Source: DATJMJ01 sp035503915 (GTDB taxonomy: Bacteria; Actinomycetota; Acidimicrobiia; Acidimicrobiales; Palsa-688). Taken from it: a stretch of DNA of 38,556 nt. Of the stretch, positions 15,670-24,273 are shown in pieces. Below the pieces are notes generated by a model that searched no databases, had not been told where the DNA came from, and saw only the letters and a list, made by a program, of their open reading frames with translations. Made by a program: the position numbers and the translations under genes. The stretch lies in contig DATJSU010000048.1 in NCBI GenBank assembly GCA_035503915.1, positions 1 to 38,556 of the forward strand, read 5' to 3'. Positions within the stretch are counted from its first letter, which is position 1. Every line of letters begins with the position of its first letter.

Positions 15670-15935
15670 TGGCCGAAGCTCAGCTCCGCGTGAAGCAGGT
15701 CCGCTCGGCGATCGGCTCTAAGCCCAAGCACCGCGGGACGCTCCGAGCACTTGGCCTGGGCCGCATCGGCCGGGTTTCGGTGCTGCCCGACCGGCCTGAG
15801 ATCCGGGGGATGGTCGGCGCCGTCAAGCACCTCGTCGAGGTCAGTAGGGATGAAGCCGCCGCCGCGCCGGTCCCGGCAGCTCGAGCGAAGGCAGCTACCA
15901 GATCGTCCTCAGTGCCACGAAAGGCAACGAAATGA
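15669..15935 (+). CDS. rpmD: 50S ribosomal protein L30 with C-terminal extension
   Basis: An 88-residue uL30. The core of about 60 residues (LRVKQVRSAIGSKPKHRGTLRALGL, IRGMVGAVKHLVEV) is complete, followed by about 25 residues rich in Ala, Arg and Ser, ending PRKATK, which most bacterial L30 proteins lack. It lies on the solvent side of the 50S. Coupled to rpsE by one base and to rplO by a 4-nt overlap (ATGA). Confidence 0.95.
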   Translation: MAEAQLRVKQVRSAIGSKPKHRGTLRALGLGRIGRVSVLPDRPEIRGMVGAVKHLVEVSRDEAAAAPVPAARAKAATRSSSVPRKATK

Positions 15936-16420
15936 ACGTACACGACCTCCATCCAGCCCCGGGTTCTCGCCGGGCGCGCAGGCGGGTCGGGCGAGGCATC
16001 GCCGGCAAGGGAGGAAAGACGGCTGGGCGGGGGACCAAGGGTGCAGGAGCCCGGGACAACCCCAAGCCGGGCTTCGAGGGCGGTCAGTTACCCCTCACGC
16101 AGCGCATACCCAAGTTGAAGGGGTTCAAGAACCCGTTCCGGGTGGAGTACACGGTTGTCAACCTCGACGCCCTGCAGAACATGGAGGCAACTGATATCAA
16201 CCCCGAGGTCCTCAGGCAAGCGGGCCTCGTCCACAAGAGGGGGTTGGTCAAGGTCCTCGGTGACGGGGAGCTGGACCGGCGTACCAATGTCTCAGCTCAT
16301 GCCTTTTCGGCCACCGCACGCTCGGCGATCGAGGCTGCGGGCGGTCGCGTACAAGTGCTGCCGCCGCCCTTTGGCCATGGGCGGCCGCCGGCGAAGGGCA
16401 ACGCGCTGACTGGTCGCTGA
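15932..16420 (+). CDS. rplO: 50S ribosomal protein L15
   Basis: A 162-residue uL15. It opens with HDLHPAPGSRRARRRVGRG and the glycine-rich GKGGKTAGRGTKGAGAR tail that threads into rRNA, then FEGGQLPLTQRIPKLKGF and the C-terminal LTGR. L15 is a late 50S assembly protein. A 63-bp gap follows before secY. It contains AGGAG sites and a nine-codon GTG frame that closes one base before the secY start. Confidence 0.97.
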   Translation: MNVHDLHPAPGSRRARRRVGRGIAGKGGKTAGRGTKGAGARDNPKPGFEGGQLPLTQRIPKLKGFKNPFRVEYTVVNLDALQNMEATDINPEVLRQAGLVHKRGLVKVLGDGELDRRTNVSAHAFSATARSAIEAAGGRVQVLPPPFGHGRPPAKGNALTGR

Positions 16421-16483
16421 GGCTCTGCTAGGAAATAGCCTTGCTAGGAGTTGTGGTGACCGTAGCGGAAAGAGGATCCTGAC

Positions 16484-17812
16484 ATGCCGATGCCCTCAAG
16501 CCTTCGCAATTTGAAGGCCGCGTTCCTGATAGGGGACTTACGCAACAAGATCATCTTTACCCTCTTCATCATCGCCGTCTACCGTCTTGGCGACAACATC
16601 ATCTGCCCCGGGATCGATTTCAACGCCGTCCAGTCGCTGGCAGCTGCGGCGAACAAGGGTGGCGTGATCGCTTACCTCAACCTCTTCTCGGGCGGCGCCC
16701 TTACCAAGATGGCGGTCTTCGGCCTCGGGATCATGCCTTACATCACGAGCTCGATCATCATCCAGCTCCTGATGGTGGTCATCCCGAAGTTCGAGCAGTG
16801 GCGGGAGGAAGGCCCGAGCGGCCAGCGGAAGTTGACCCAGGTCACCCGCTACATGACGATCGCGCTCGCGATCATGCAGTCGACCGGCCTGGCGTACGCC
16901 TTCCACAACGGCGGTGGCGGCCTGATCGGCGGCGCCCCGCTCAACGTCGACCTGATCCCCGACTTCACCGTGCCCCGTGTCCTGCTCATCGTCATCACGA
17001 TGACTGCCGGGACGGTAGTTGTCATGTGGCTCGCCGAGCTCATCACTCAGCGCGGAGTTGGCCAAGGCATGTCGGTGTTGATTTTCACCAACGTCATCTC
17101 AGGTTTGCCGACCCAGGGTGACGACCTGCTCAAGTCGGCCGGCGCCGCAAAGTTCGGGTTCCTCGTTGCGCTGGCGCTTTTCTTCCTGGTAGCCATCGTC
17201 TTCGTCGAGCAGTGCCAGCGCCGGATCCCCGTCACCTTTGCAAAGCGTGTCGTAGGCCGGCGCATGTACGGGGGCCAGAGCACTTACATCCCGATGAAGC
17301 TCAATACCGGCGGCGTTGTGCCCATTATCTTCGCCGCCTCGGTGCTGTACTTCCCCATCCTCATCTCCAACGTGTTCCCTTCCAACACGGCTTGGGGCAA
17401 GGACGTGCAATCGTGGATAAGCAACCACCTCGCGCAGCCCAGTAACATGATCTATGTCCTGCTCTACGGCGGGCTTGTCCTTTTGTTCGCTTTCTTCTAC
17501 GCCGGGATCACCTTCGACCCGCACCAGCAGTCAGACGTGATCCGCAAGCAAGGGGGCTACATCCCAGGCATCAGGCCGGGCTACCCGACGGAGCGCCACC
17601 TGCAAAACATCCTCAACCGGGTCACTTTCCCGGGCGCGCTCTTCTTGATGCTCGTCGCTCTCTTGCCCTCGATAGTGCTCGCTATCTGGAACATCCAGAA
17701 CTACCCCTTCGCCGGTACGACGCTCCTGATCGCAGTCGGTGTGGCGCTGGAGACCATGAAGCAGGTTGACAGCCAGCTGATGTTGCGCAACTACGAAGGC
17801 TTCCTCCGATGA
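16484..17812 (+). CDS. secY: Protein translocase subunit SecY
   Basis: A 442-residue SecY with ten predicted membrane spans. It starts SLRNLKAAFLIGDLRNKIIFTLFIIAVYRLGDNI and carries the plug-region GGALTKMAVFGLGIMPYITSSIIIQLL and the cytoplasmic loop motif QRRIPVTFAKR (C5 loop), all quoted as landmarks. It forms the SecYEG channel for secretion and membrane insertion. The ATG follows an AGAGGAT site. It overlaps adk by 4 nt, as in many bacteria with secY-adk coupling. Confidence 0.97.
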   Translation: MPMPSSLRNLKAAFLIGDLRNKIIFTLFIIAVYRLGDNIICPGIDFNAVQSLAAAANKGGVIAYLNLFSGGALTKMAVFGLGIMPYITSSIIIQLLMVVIPKFEQWREEGPSGQRKLTQVTRYMTIALAIMQSTGLAYAFHNGGGGLIGGAPLNVDLIPDFTVPRVLLIVITMTAGTVVVMWLAELITQRGVGQGMSVLIFTNVISGLPTQGDDLLKSAGAAKFGFLVALALFFLVAIVFVEQCQRRIPVTFAKRVVGRRMYGGQSTYIPMKLNTGGVVPIIFAASVLYFPILISNVFPSNTAWGKDVQSWISNHLAQPSNMIYVLLYGGLVLLFAFFYAGITFDPHQQSDVIRKQGGYIPGIRPGYPTERHLQNILNRVTFPGALFLMLVALLPSIVLAIWNIQNYPFAGTTLLIAVGVALETMKQVDSQLMLRNYEGFLR

Positions 17813-18510
17813 CCGCGGGGGGTGCCTCTCCTCGGGCAGGGGCGCCCCGCATCGTCGTGCTCGGCCGCCAGGGATCGGGCAAAGGCACCCAAGCCGCGCG
17901 ATTGGCGAGCACGTTCGGTGTCCCGCACGTTTCCACGGGGGATGCCTTCCGCGCTGCGGCCAAGGACGGTTCGAAGCTCGGCCGAGCCGTACAGGGCTAC
18001 ATGGACCGAGGCGAGCTCGTGCCGGACGATGTCGTCGTAGCCGTCGTCAAAGAGCACCTATTTGGCCCCGGAGCACCCGACGGGTTCATCCTCGACGGCT
18101 TTCCTCGCACCGTCGCGCAAGCGGAGGCCTTGGCCAAGATGGCAGAACCGCACGGCGTAGACGTCGTGATCGACCTCGAAGTGGGCAATGAGGAGGTGGT
18201 TCGCCGGATATCGGGGAGACGCGTTTGCCCCAATTGCGGTGCCAATTACAACCTTGTCGACAGCCCGCCCAAGGTCGCCGGGGCCTGTGACCTCTGCGGG
18301 CAAGGCCCGCTCGTCCAGCGCGACGACGATACCGAGGAGGCCGTACGGCGGCGGCTCGAGATCTACGAGCAAATGACCGCCCCTCTCATCGATTGGTACC
18401 GGGCGCGAGGCATCCTGGTCAGGGTCGACGCCACCGGCACGCCCGACGAGGTGACCGACAGGGTCGTCGCCGGAGTGCACAGCGCCCTCGCCAAGCGGCT
18501 GCAGCGGTAG
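17809..18510 (+). CDS. adk: Adenylate kinase, zinc-LID form
   Basis: A 233-residue adenylate kinase (ATP + AMP = 2 ADP). After a roughly 12-residue N-terminal addition come the P-loop GRQGSGKGTQ (19-28), STGDAFRAA for the AMP site, GFILDGFPRT, and a long LID with four cysteines (C140, C143, C160, C163) that bind structural zinc. The DDDTEEAVRRRLEIY block follows. It keeps nucleotide pools balanced and could receive AMP from salvage. The start overlaps the secY stop by four bases. Confidence 0.97.
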   Translation: MTAGGASPRAGAPRIVVLGRQGSGKGTQAARLASTFGVPHVSTGDAFRAAAKDGSKLGRAVQGYMDRGELVPDDVVVAVVKEHLFGPGAPDGFILDGFPRTVAQAEALAKMAEPHGVDVVIDLEVGNEEVVRRISGRRVCPNCGANYNLVDSPPKVAGACDLCGQGPLVQRDDDTEEAVRRRLEIYEQMTAPLIDWYRARGILVRVDATGTPDEVTDRVVAGVHSALAKRLQR

Positions 18511-18542
18511 CCCGGGGGGAGCCCGGACCGCGATAACTTCGC

Positions 18543-18548
18543 TACCCT
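18543..18548 (+). promoter_or_regulatory. Possible -10 box before map
   Basis: TACCCT lies six bases before the map ATG in the 44-bp gap after adk. No Shine-Dalgarno is visible, which fits a leaderless transcript. A -35 is not obvious. The same TAnnnT-then-start layout recurs at psuK, cdd and psuG. Confidence 0.3.
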
Positions 18549-18554
18549 GGGCTC

Positions 18555-19298
18555 ATGCGCCGACGCCCAGATGAGATCGCCAAGATGCGCAAGGCGGCCC
18601 GGGTCGTGGCCGAGATGCTCGAGGTGACCTCAAAGGCGGCTCGACCTGGAGTGACGACTGCGCAGCTAGACCAGCTTGCGAGGGAGGTGCTCGAGCGCAG
18701 GGGAGCACGCTCCAATTTCCTCGGGTACCACGGCTTCCCAGCGGTGATCTGCACTTCTCCGAACAGCGTGATAGTCCATGGCATCCCCGGGCAGTACGTG
18801 CTCAAGGAGGGCGACATCATCTCCCTCGACTGCGGGGCCATCGTCGAGGGCTACCACGGTGACGCGGCGGTGACGGTCCCGGTGGGCGAGGTACCTCCGC
18901 TTACCGAAAAGCTCCTGCGAGTCACGGAGGAGAGCCTCTCCGCCGGCATTGGCCAGTTGGTGGAGGGCAACCGTCTCCACGATGTCGGCTACGCGGTCCA
19001 AACTGTCGCAGAAGGTGCCGGTTTTTCGGTGGTGCGGGGCTACGTCGGGCACGGGATAGGGACTCAGATGCACGAAGAGCCTTCGGTGCCCAACTACTGG
19101 CCCGGTACTCCCGGCCCCAAATTGCGGGCTGGCATGGTCTTTGCCGTCGAGCCGATGGTCAACGTGGGTGGCGCCGAAACAATCCTCTTGGACGACGGTT
19201 GGACGGTCATCACCGCTGACGGGAGCCTGTCGGCGCACTTCGAGCACACGATCGCTGTCACCGACAACGGGCCGGAGGTCCTCACGGTAGCGGGCTGA
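18555..19298 (+). CDS. map: Methionine aminopeptidase type I
   Basis: A 247-residue M24A methionine aminopeptidase that removes the initiator Met from new proteins. All metal ligands are visible: D92 (SLDCGAI), D103 (YHGDAAV), H166 (GHGIG), E199 (FAVEPMV) and E230 (HFEHT), plus H75 (VHGIP). It is the short form, without an N-terminal zinc finger or SH3-binding extension. It is the last gene of the ribosomal run before the catabolic island and ends only three bases from the convergent psuK stop. infA, its usual neighbour, is not here. Confidence 0.97.
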   Translation: MRRRPDEIAKMRKAARVVAEMLEVTSKAARPGVTTAQLDQLAREVLERRGARSNFLGYHGFPAVICTSPNSVIVHGIPGQYVLKEGDIISLDCGAIVEGYHGDAAVTVPVGEVPPLTEKLLRVTEESLSAGIGQLVEGNRLHDVGYAVQTVAEGAGFSVVRGYVGHGIGTQMHEEPSVPNYWPGTPGPKLRAGMVFAVEPMVNVGGAETILLDDGWTVITADGSLSAHFEHTIAVTDNGPEVLTVAG

Positions 19299-19301
19299 GC
19301 C

Positions 19302-20192
19302 TCACGCCCAGGGGCGGGCACCGGGTGTGGTGACGACACGGGCGGCCGCCGCCAGGCCGGCGATGAGCGCCTCGCGAGGCGGGGCCCCGGCGAGGCGGCG
19401 AGCGAGGAACGTGCCGGTAAATGCATCTCCGGCGCCCGTGGTGTCGGCGACTTGCACCGCGCTCGCGGGGCAGTGGAGGAGGCCAACTTCGCTATTAGAG
19501 AGCAGGGCGCCGTCTCTGCCCAGCGTGATGACGACCTCCTTGAAATGGTCGCTCAAGCGGCGGGCGACGTCTTGGGGCTGCACGAGCCCGCTGAGCACTC
19601 GGCCCTCGTCGAGGTTGGCGCAGCACCACTCGAGCCCGCCGGTCCACTCGAGGAAGCGGTCAGCGCCAACGCTTAGGAGAGGACCGGCCGAGCAAGGGTC
19701 GACCGAGCGGGTCATGCCTGCGCTCGCCGCGCGAGCCAAAGCTGTCCGGGCAGCCGGTCTTGTCGCCCCGTCGAGCAATTCGTACCCCGAGAGGTGAAGG
19801 TGCCGGCCGGGCCCGAAAAGTTCAGTTGGGAAGTCGTTTTCTTGCAAACAGAGGTTGGCGCCGCGGTCTGTGTACATGGAACGCTCGCCCGTTGAGGCGA
19901 CGAGGGAGACGACGACGCCTGTTTGTGCCCCCAGGACGGCCCGAAGCCGGGCGCCTACTCCCGACGCCTGGAGAGCGCGCGCCGCTGCCGCGCCTATCTC
20001 GTCGTCGCCGACCACCCCCACGAGCCAAACGCGTGCACCGGCTGCGGCGAGCGCGACCGCTTGGTTGGCTGCGGAGCCACCCGGCGCCAAGACAATTTGA
20101 CATGAGGTGTCGCTCCCGGGGTTGAAAGTCCCAAGCTGGCGCACGACTACGTCGACCATGACGTCCCCGGCAACGACCACGTGGGGCGTCAC
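19302..20192 (-). CDS. psuK: PfkB-family sugar kinase, probable pseudouridine kinase
   Basis: A 296-residue ribokinase-fold kinase. The N-terminal PfkB signature (APGGSAANQAVALAAAGARV) and the C-terminal DTTGAGDAFTG, with the catalytic Asp and anion hole, are both intact. Family members phosphorylate ribose, adenosine, fructose-6-phosphate or pseudouridine, so the substrate cannot be read from these motifs alone. The assignment as PsuK rests on context: psuG, encoding the enzyme that cleaves pseudouridine-5'-phosphate, is in the same island and would need this kinase. Ribokinase or another nucleoside kinase are alternatives. GTG was chosen because the preceding frame overlaps the divergent cdd gene and a TACACT box lies seven bases upstream. 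Confidence 0.7.
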   Translation of the reverse strand: MTPHVVVAGDVMVDVVVRQLGTFNPGSDTSCQIVLAPGGSAANQAVALAAAGARVWLVGVVGDDEIGAAAARALQASGVGARLRAVLGAQTGVVVSLVASTGERSMYTDRGANLCLQENDFPTELFGPGRHLHLSGYELLDGATRPAARTALARAASAGMTRSVDPCSAGPLLSVGADRFLEWTGGLEWCCANLDEGRVLSGLVQPQDVARRLSDHFKEVVITLGRDGALLSNSEVGLLHCPASAVQVADTTGAGDAFTGTFLARRLAGAPPREALIAGLAAAARVVTTPGARPWA

Positions 20193-20199
20193 GGCCAGG

Positions 20200-20209
20200 A
20201 GTGTAGTGT
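20200..20209. promoter_or_regulatory. Overlapping divergent -10 boxes between psuK and cdd
   Basis: Only 24 bp separate the two start codons. TACACT on the minus strand (20200-20205) lies seven bases before the psuK GTG. TAGTGT on the plus strand (20204-20209) lies seven bases before the cdd ATG. The boxes overlap by two bases, so RNA polymerase could hardly occupy both at once. Both transcripts would be leaderless. Recognisable -35 elements are absent. Confidence 0.45.
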
Positions 20210-20216
20210 CCAGGAG

Positions 20217-20738
20217 ATGGCCACCGGGCCCGAGCCAGTGGGCGTTGCACGGGCGGCGCCGGCGCGCCGGGGTGCGACAGGCCCACCCATTGACTGGGGA
20301 GCGCTCCGGGGAGCTGCCGACGCGGCCGCCTCCCGGGCGTACGCACCCTATTCCGGGCTCAAGGTCGGGGCCGCAGGGCTCTGCACCGACGGGCGGGTGT
20401 TCTCCGGCTGCAATGTGGAGAACGCCTCTTACGGGCTGACACTTTGCGCCGAGTGCGGCCTCATTTCGGAGCTCGTCCGCAACGGGCCAGCGCACCTGGT
20501 CGCGATCAGCGTGACAGCCGGTGACGGCAAAGCGCTCGCGCCCTGCGGCAGGTGCCGTCAGCTCCTCATGGAGCACGGTGGGCCGGGGCTGTTGGTGGAC
20601 GCCGGCGCAGACGGCGAGCCGCATCGCTTGGAGCAACTGCTGCCCGGCGCTTTCCACAGTGGTGACCTGGCCCGTGCCGCCGTCAGGGAGCCCGGGAGGC
20701 GCCAAAGGGGCACAGGCAAAGGGGAGGGGGCGCCGTGA
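20217..20738 (+). CDS. cdd: Cytidine deaminase
   Basis: A 173-residue zinc-dependent deaminase that turns cytidine and deoxycytidine into uridine and deoxyuridine. Zinc ligands C77, C110 and C113 and the catalytic E79 are in CNVENASYGLTLCAE and PCGRCRQ, and SGLKVGAAG is also conserved. That makes it the homotetrameric type, normally about 130 residues. Here there are about 25 extra residues at the N-terminus and a basic tail of similar size (GRRQRGTGKGEGAP). The first gene of the rightward catabolic operon, it feeds uridine to the phosphorylase next door, with which it overlaps by four bases (GTGA). Confidence 0.93.
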   Translation: MATGPEPVGVARAAPARRGATGPPIDWGALRGAADAAASRAYAPYSGLKVGAAGLCTDGRVFSGCNVENASYGLTLCAECGLISELVRNGPAHLVAISVTAGDGKALAPCGRCRQLLMEHGGPGLLVDAGADGEPHRLEQLLPGAFHSGDLARAAVREPGRRQRGTGKGEGAP

Positions 20739-22042
20739 GCGCGACCCCACGGGGGGCTCGCTCTTTCGACGCAGTGGACCTCATCCGCAAAAAACGCGAG
20801 GGTAGCGAGCTCACAAAAGAGGAGCTCCAGTGGCTGATCGGCGCTTACACAACCGGTGCTGTCCCTGACGAACAGGTGGCTGCGTGGCTGATGGCCGCCT
20901 TCCTGCGAGGCCTCAGCGGCCGCGAAGTCAAGTCGCTCACGAGCGCGATCGTGGCGTCCGGGGAGGTCATGGACCTCTCCCGGCTCTCGCGCCCGACGGT
21001 CGACAAGCATTCGACCGGCGGAGTTGGCGACAAGGTCTCCTTGGCACTTGTCCCGCTCGTCGCCTCGTTCGGCGCTGCCGTTCCACAGCTGTCAGGCCGG
21101 GGCCTCGGCCACACGGGGGGGACGCTCGACAAGATGGAGGCCATCCCCGGCTGGCGTTCGGAGCTCTCGGCGGGCGAGGTGCTCGCCCAATTAGACAGCG
21201 TCGGGTGTGTTGTCTGTGCCGCCGGCGCTTGGCTTGCTCCCGCGGACCGCAAGCTCTACGCCCTCAGGGACGTCACGGCGACGGTCGAGTCGACGGGCCT
21301 CATCGCCGCGTCGATCATGTCCAAGAAGATTGCCGAAGGTACCTCTGCTCTTGTGCTCGATGTCAAGGTGGGCTCGGGCGCGTTCATGACGGAGCGTGCG
21401 AGGGCGTCAGAGCTCGCGCAGGCGATGGTCGAGCTCGGGCGAGCGAGCGGCATGAAGGTTGCGGCGCTGCTCACATCTATGGACGTACCTCTTGGCCGAG
21501 CTGTCGGCAATGCGCTCGAGGTCGCTGAAGCCCTCGAGGTCCTGAACGGGGGCGGGCCGCCGGACCTTGTAGAGGTGACCGTCGCCTTGGCCGAAGTCAT
21601 GCTCGAGCTTGCCGGGTTGGAAGGCGACCCCCGTGAGGCGCTCGCCAAGGGGGCGGCACTACCGACCTGGGAAGCGATGGTCCGTGCGCAAGGCGGCGAC
21701 CCGAGCGCGCCCCTGCCAGTGGCACCTGTCGTCGAGCACCTCCTTGCCCAACAAGACGGTTACCTGAGCAAGCTCGAAGCCCGGGCCGTAGGCGTGGCGG
21801 CGTGGCGGCTCGGTGCCGGCCGGTCTCGCAAAGAGGACCCGGTGAGCGCCAGCGCGGGTGCCCGCTGCCTTGTGAAGCCGGGAGATTTCGTCGAAAAGGG
21901 GCAGCCTCTTTTGGAACTGCACGTCGATGACCCCACGAGGTTGCCGCGGGCCCTGGAAGCGCTCCAAGGAGCATTCGACTTTGTCCAAGAACCGGCACAA
22001 CTGCCCCAGCAACCCCCCTTGTTGCTGGGACGGACCGGGTGA
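20735..22042 (+). CDS. deoA: Thymidine / pyrimidine-nucleoside phosphorylase
   Basis: A 435-residue phosphorylase that splits thymidine, deoxyuridine or uridine with phosphate into the base and (deoxy)ribose-1-phosphate. The signature KHSTGGVGDK is at 91-100, and SGRGLGHTGGTLDK and SIMSKKIAEGTSALVLDVKVG follow, with the small C-terminal alpha/beta domain present. Whether it is strictly thymidine-specific (DeoA) or the broader Pdp cannot be settled by eye. In this pathway uridine cleavage is needed, so Pdp-type breadth is plausible. GTG start, coupled to cdd. Confidence 0.92.
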   Translation: MSATPRGARSFDAVDLIRKKREGSELTKEELQWLIGAYTTGAVPDEQVAAWLMAAFLRGLSGREVKSLTSAIVASGEVMDLSRLSRPTVDKHSTGGVGDKVSLALVPLVASFGAAVPQLSGRGLGHTGGTLDKMEAIPGWRSELSAGEVLAQLDSVGCVVCAAGAWLAPADRKLYALRDVTATVESTGLIAASIMSKKIAEGTSALVLDVKVGSGAFMTERARASELAQAMVELGRASGMKVAALLTSMDVPLGRAVGNALEVAEALEVLNGGGPPDLVEVTVALAEVMLELAGLEGDPREALAKGAALPTWEAMVRAQGGDPSAPLPVAPVVEHLLAQQDGYLSKLEARAVGVAAWRLGAGRSRKEDPVSASAGARCLVKPGDFVEKGQPLLELHVDDPTRLPRALEALQGAFDFVQEPAQLPQQPPLLLGRTG

Positions 22043-22073
22043 GGGCGGCGTCTCCGAGTAGCATTGAGCAGCC

Positions 22074-23375
22074 GTGAGCCACGCGGAACTTCTCGAGCGC
22101 CACCGCAAGGTGATGCCTGCCTGGCTGCAGCTCTACTACGACGAGCCGATCGAGCTGGTGAGCGGCAAAGGCTGCGTCGTGACAGATGCCGAGGGGCGCG
22201 ATTACCTCGATTTCTTTGGCGGGATCCTGACGACGATGACCGGGCACTCGGTGCCCGAGGTCGTTGAAGCCGTCCGCGAGCAAGCCGGGCGGATATGGCA
22301 CAGTTCGACGCTCTACTTGGTCCGGCCGATGGTCGAGCTGGCAGAGAAGATCGCCGCCCTGTCGACGATCCCGAGCGCGAAGGCCTTTTTTGTCAGCTCG
22401 GGGACGGAGGCCACCGAGGCGGCTTTGCTTTTTTGCTGCGCAGCTAGGCGTAGTAACCAGGTGCTCGCGCTGCGCAACAGTTACCACGGGCGTTCCTTCA
22501 CGGCGATGGCGGTGACAGGTAACCGCTCTTGGTCGGCATCGAGCCTGAGCCCCCTGCAAGTGAGCTACCTGCACAATGGCGACCGGCTCCACGGCCCGTT
22601 CGCACACCTCAGTGACCAGGGGTTCAACGCGGCCTGTGCAGAGGACCTGCGCGAGGTGATAGAGACAACCACGGCCGGGGATGTGGCTTGCCTAATAGCC
22701 GAGCCCGTACAAGGCGTGGGAGGTTTCGTCGTACCGCCCGATGGTTTCTTTGGGGCACTGAAAAACGTCCTCGACGAGTACGGCATCCTTTTCGTCTCGG
22801 ATGAAGTCCAAACCGGTTGGGGCCGCACGGGCGAGCACTTCTGGGGCTTCCAGGCTCATGGGATAATTCCTGACCTGATCACCTTCGCAAAGGGCTTGGG
22901 CAACGGCATGGCGATCGCGGGAGCCGTTGGGCGTGCAGAGCTCGTGGACTCGCTGGAAGCTCGCTCAATTTCAACTTTTGGTGGCAACCCGCTGGCAACG
23001 ACGGCAGCCTTGGCGAACCTCGAGTACTTGCTGTCCCACGACTTACAAGCAAATGCCAAGACGGTTGGCGCTATCTTGCTCACGGGCCTTCGCGAGCTGC
23101 AAGAGCGTTCCGGCATCATCGGCGATGTCCGTGGCAAGGGCCTCATGGCCGGCGTCGAGCTTGTACAACCTCGGACCGGTGCGCCTTCACCCGATCTCGC
23201 TACCAAGGTCCTCGAGGAAGCTCGTGCGCGCGGCCTTTTGATAGGCAAGGGCGGCCTTTATGGCAATGTCTTGCGGGTCGCTCCGCCGCTGTGCGTCAGC
23301 CGGCACGAGGTTGAAGAGGCGCTCACCATCCTCGCCGAAGTCTTCACTGTGGCATCGCGAACGAGCGCTGTATAA
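22074..23375 (+). CDS. Class III aminotransferase, probable beta-alanine transaminase
   Basis: A 433-residue fold-type I PLP enzyme. It has SSGTEATEAALLF, YHGRSFTAMAVTGN, AEPVQGVGGFVVPP, SDEVQTGWGRTGEHFWG with the cofactor Asp (D243), and the Schiff-base lysine K273 in TFAKGLGNG. The sequence is of the alanine-glyoxylate / 3-aminoisobutyrate-pyruvate transaminase group (AGXT2-like). Between uracil-degradation genes its likely job is beta-alanine (and 3-aminoisobutyrate from thymine) to malonate semialdehyde, using pyruvate or another keto acid. The GTG start has no clear Shine-Dalgarno; TAGCAT lies nine bases upstream. Other omega-amino acids are possible substrates. Confidence 0.8.
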   Translation: MSHAELLERHRKVMPAWLQLYYDEPIELVSGKGCVVTDAEGRDYLDFFGGILTTMTGHSVPEVVEAVREQAGRIWHSSTLYLVRPMVELAEKIAALSTIPSAKAFFVSSGTEATEAALLFCCAARRSNQVLALRNSYHGRSFTAMAVTGNRSWSASSLSPLQVSYLHNGDRLHGPFAHLSDQGFNAACAEDLREVIETTTAGDVACLIAEPVQGVGGFVVPPDGFFGALKNVLDEYGILFVSDEVQTGWGRTGEHFWGFQAHGIIPDLITFAKGLGNGMAIAGAVGRAELVDSLEARSISTFGGNPLATTAALANLEYLLSHDLQANAKTVGAILLTGLRELQERSGIIGDVRGKGLMAGVELVQPRTGAPSPDLATKVLEEARARGLLIGKGGLYGNVLRVAPPLCVSRHEVEEALTILAEVFTVASRTSAV

Positions 23376-23422
23376 GACCAGCCGGTCACTTGTCGAGGAC
23401 AGAGAACCGATAAAGGAGCCAG

Positions 23423-24265
23423 ATGCCCGAGATCGTAAGAGCCGCCCTTGCCCAGGCCCGCTGGGCCGGTGACAAGGAAGCCATGATAGCGACGAACGTC
23501 GAGCTGGCACGAGAGGCGGCGTCACAAGGAGCGCAGGTGCTGTGCTTCCAAGAACTCTTCTACGGCCCCTATTTTTGCCAGGTGCAAGAGCCCGAGTATT
23601 TTTCTTATACGGAGAAGGTGCCGGGCGGCCCGACCGAGCAGCTCATGCGCTCCCTTGCCAAAGAGCTCCACATGGTCCTTGTGGTGCCCGTTTTCGAAGA
23701 AGAACAACCCGGTCTCTACTACAACACGGCCTTCGTCATCGACGCCGACGGCACCTACCTCGGTAAGTACCGCAAGACTCACATACCCCAGGTGCGCGGC
23801 TTTTACGAAAAGTACTACTTCCGCCCCGGGAACCTCGGCTTCCCCGTGTTCCAGACCGTAGTTGGGCCGGTCGGGGTGTACATCTGTTATGACCGCCACT
23901 TCCCCGAGGGATGGAGAGCTCTCGGGTTGGCAGGTGCTCGCATCGTGTTCAACCCCTCGGCGACGAGCCGGAGCCTTTCCCAGTACCTTTGGCAGCTCGA
24001 ACAACCCGCCGCCGCCGTAGCGAATGAGTACTTCGTAGGGGCGATCAACCGTGTCGGCGTGGAGCCTCTCGGAGATGACGACTTTTACGGCACATCTTAT
24101 TTCGTCGACCCTCGGGGCCAGTTTGTCGGGCAAACCGCGCCGGACGACAAAAATGCCCTTGTCGTGCGTGACCTTGACATGGATCTCCTGCTTCAGGTGC
24201 GCCAAACTTGGGCCTTTTACCGCGACCGGGCACCGAGCACGTACGTGACGCTTTCTCAGGCTTAG
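23423..24265 (+). CDS. Nitrilase-superfamily amidohydrolase, probable beta-ureidopropionase
   Basis: A 280-residue carbon-nitrogen hydrolase with the catalytic triad E44 (FQELF), K118 (YRKTHIP) and C155 (YICYDRHFPEG). The blend of FQELFYGPYFCQ, GFYEKYYFRPGN and CYDRHFPEGWRALGLAGA matches N-carbamoyl-beta-alanine amidohydrolases and related N-carbamoylputrescine amidases. Directly before a dihydropyrimidinase gene, beta-ureidopropionase (N-carbamoyl-beta-alanine to beta-alanine, CO2 and ammonia) is the natural reading. A good AAAGGAG site lies six bases before the ATG. N-carbamoylputrescine amidase remains the alternative. Confidence 0.85.
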   Translation: MPEIVRAALAQARWAGDKEAMIATNVELAREAASQGAQVLCFQELFYGPYFCQVQEPEYFSYTEKVPGGPTEQLMRSLAKELHMVLVVPVFEEEQPGLYYNTAFVIDADGTYLGKYRKTHIPQVRGFYEKYYFRPGNLGFPVFQTVVGPVGVYICYDRHFPEGWRALGLAGARIVFNPSATSRSLSQYLWQLEQPAAAVANEYFVGAINRVGVEPLGDDDFYGTSYFVDPRGQFVGQTAPDDKNALVVRDLDMDLLLQVRQTWAFYRDRAPSTYVTLSQA

Positions 24266-24273
24266 GAGCGAGC

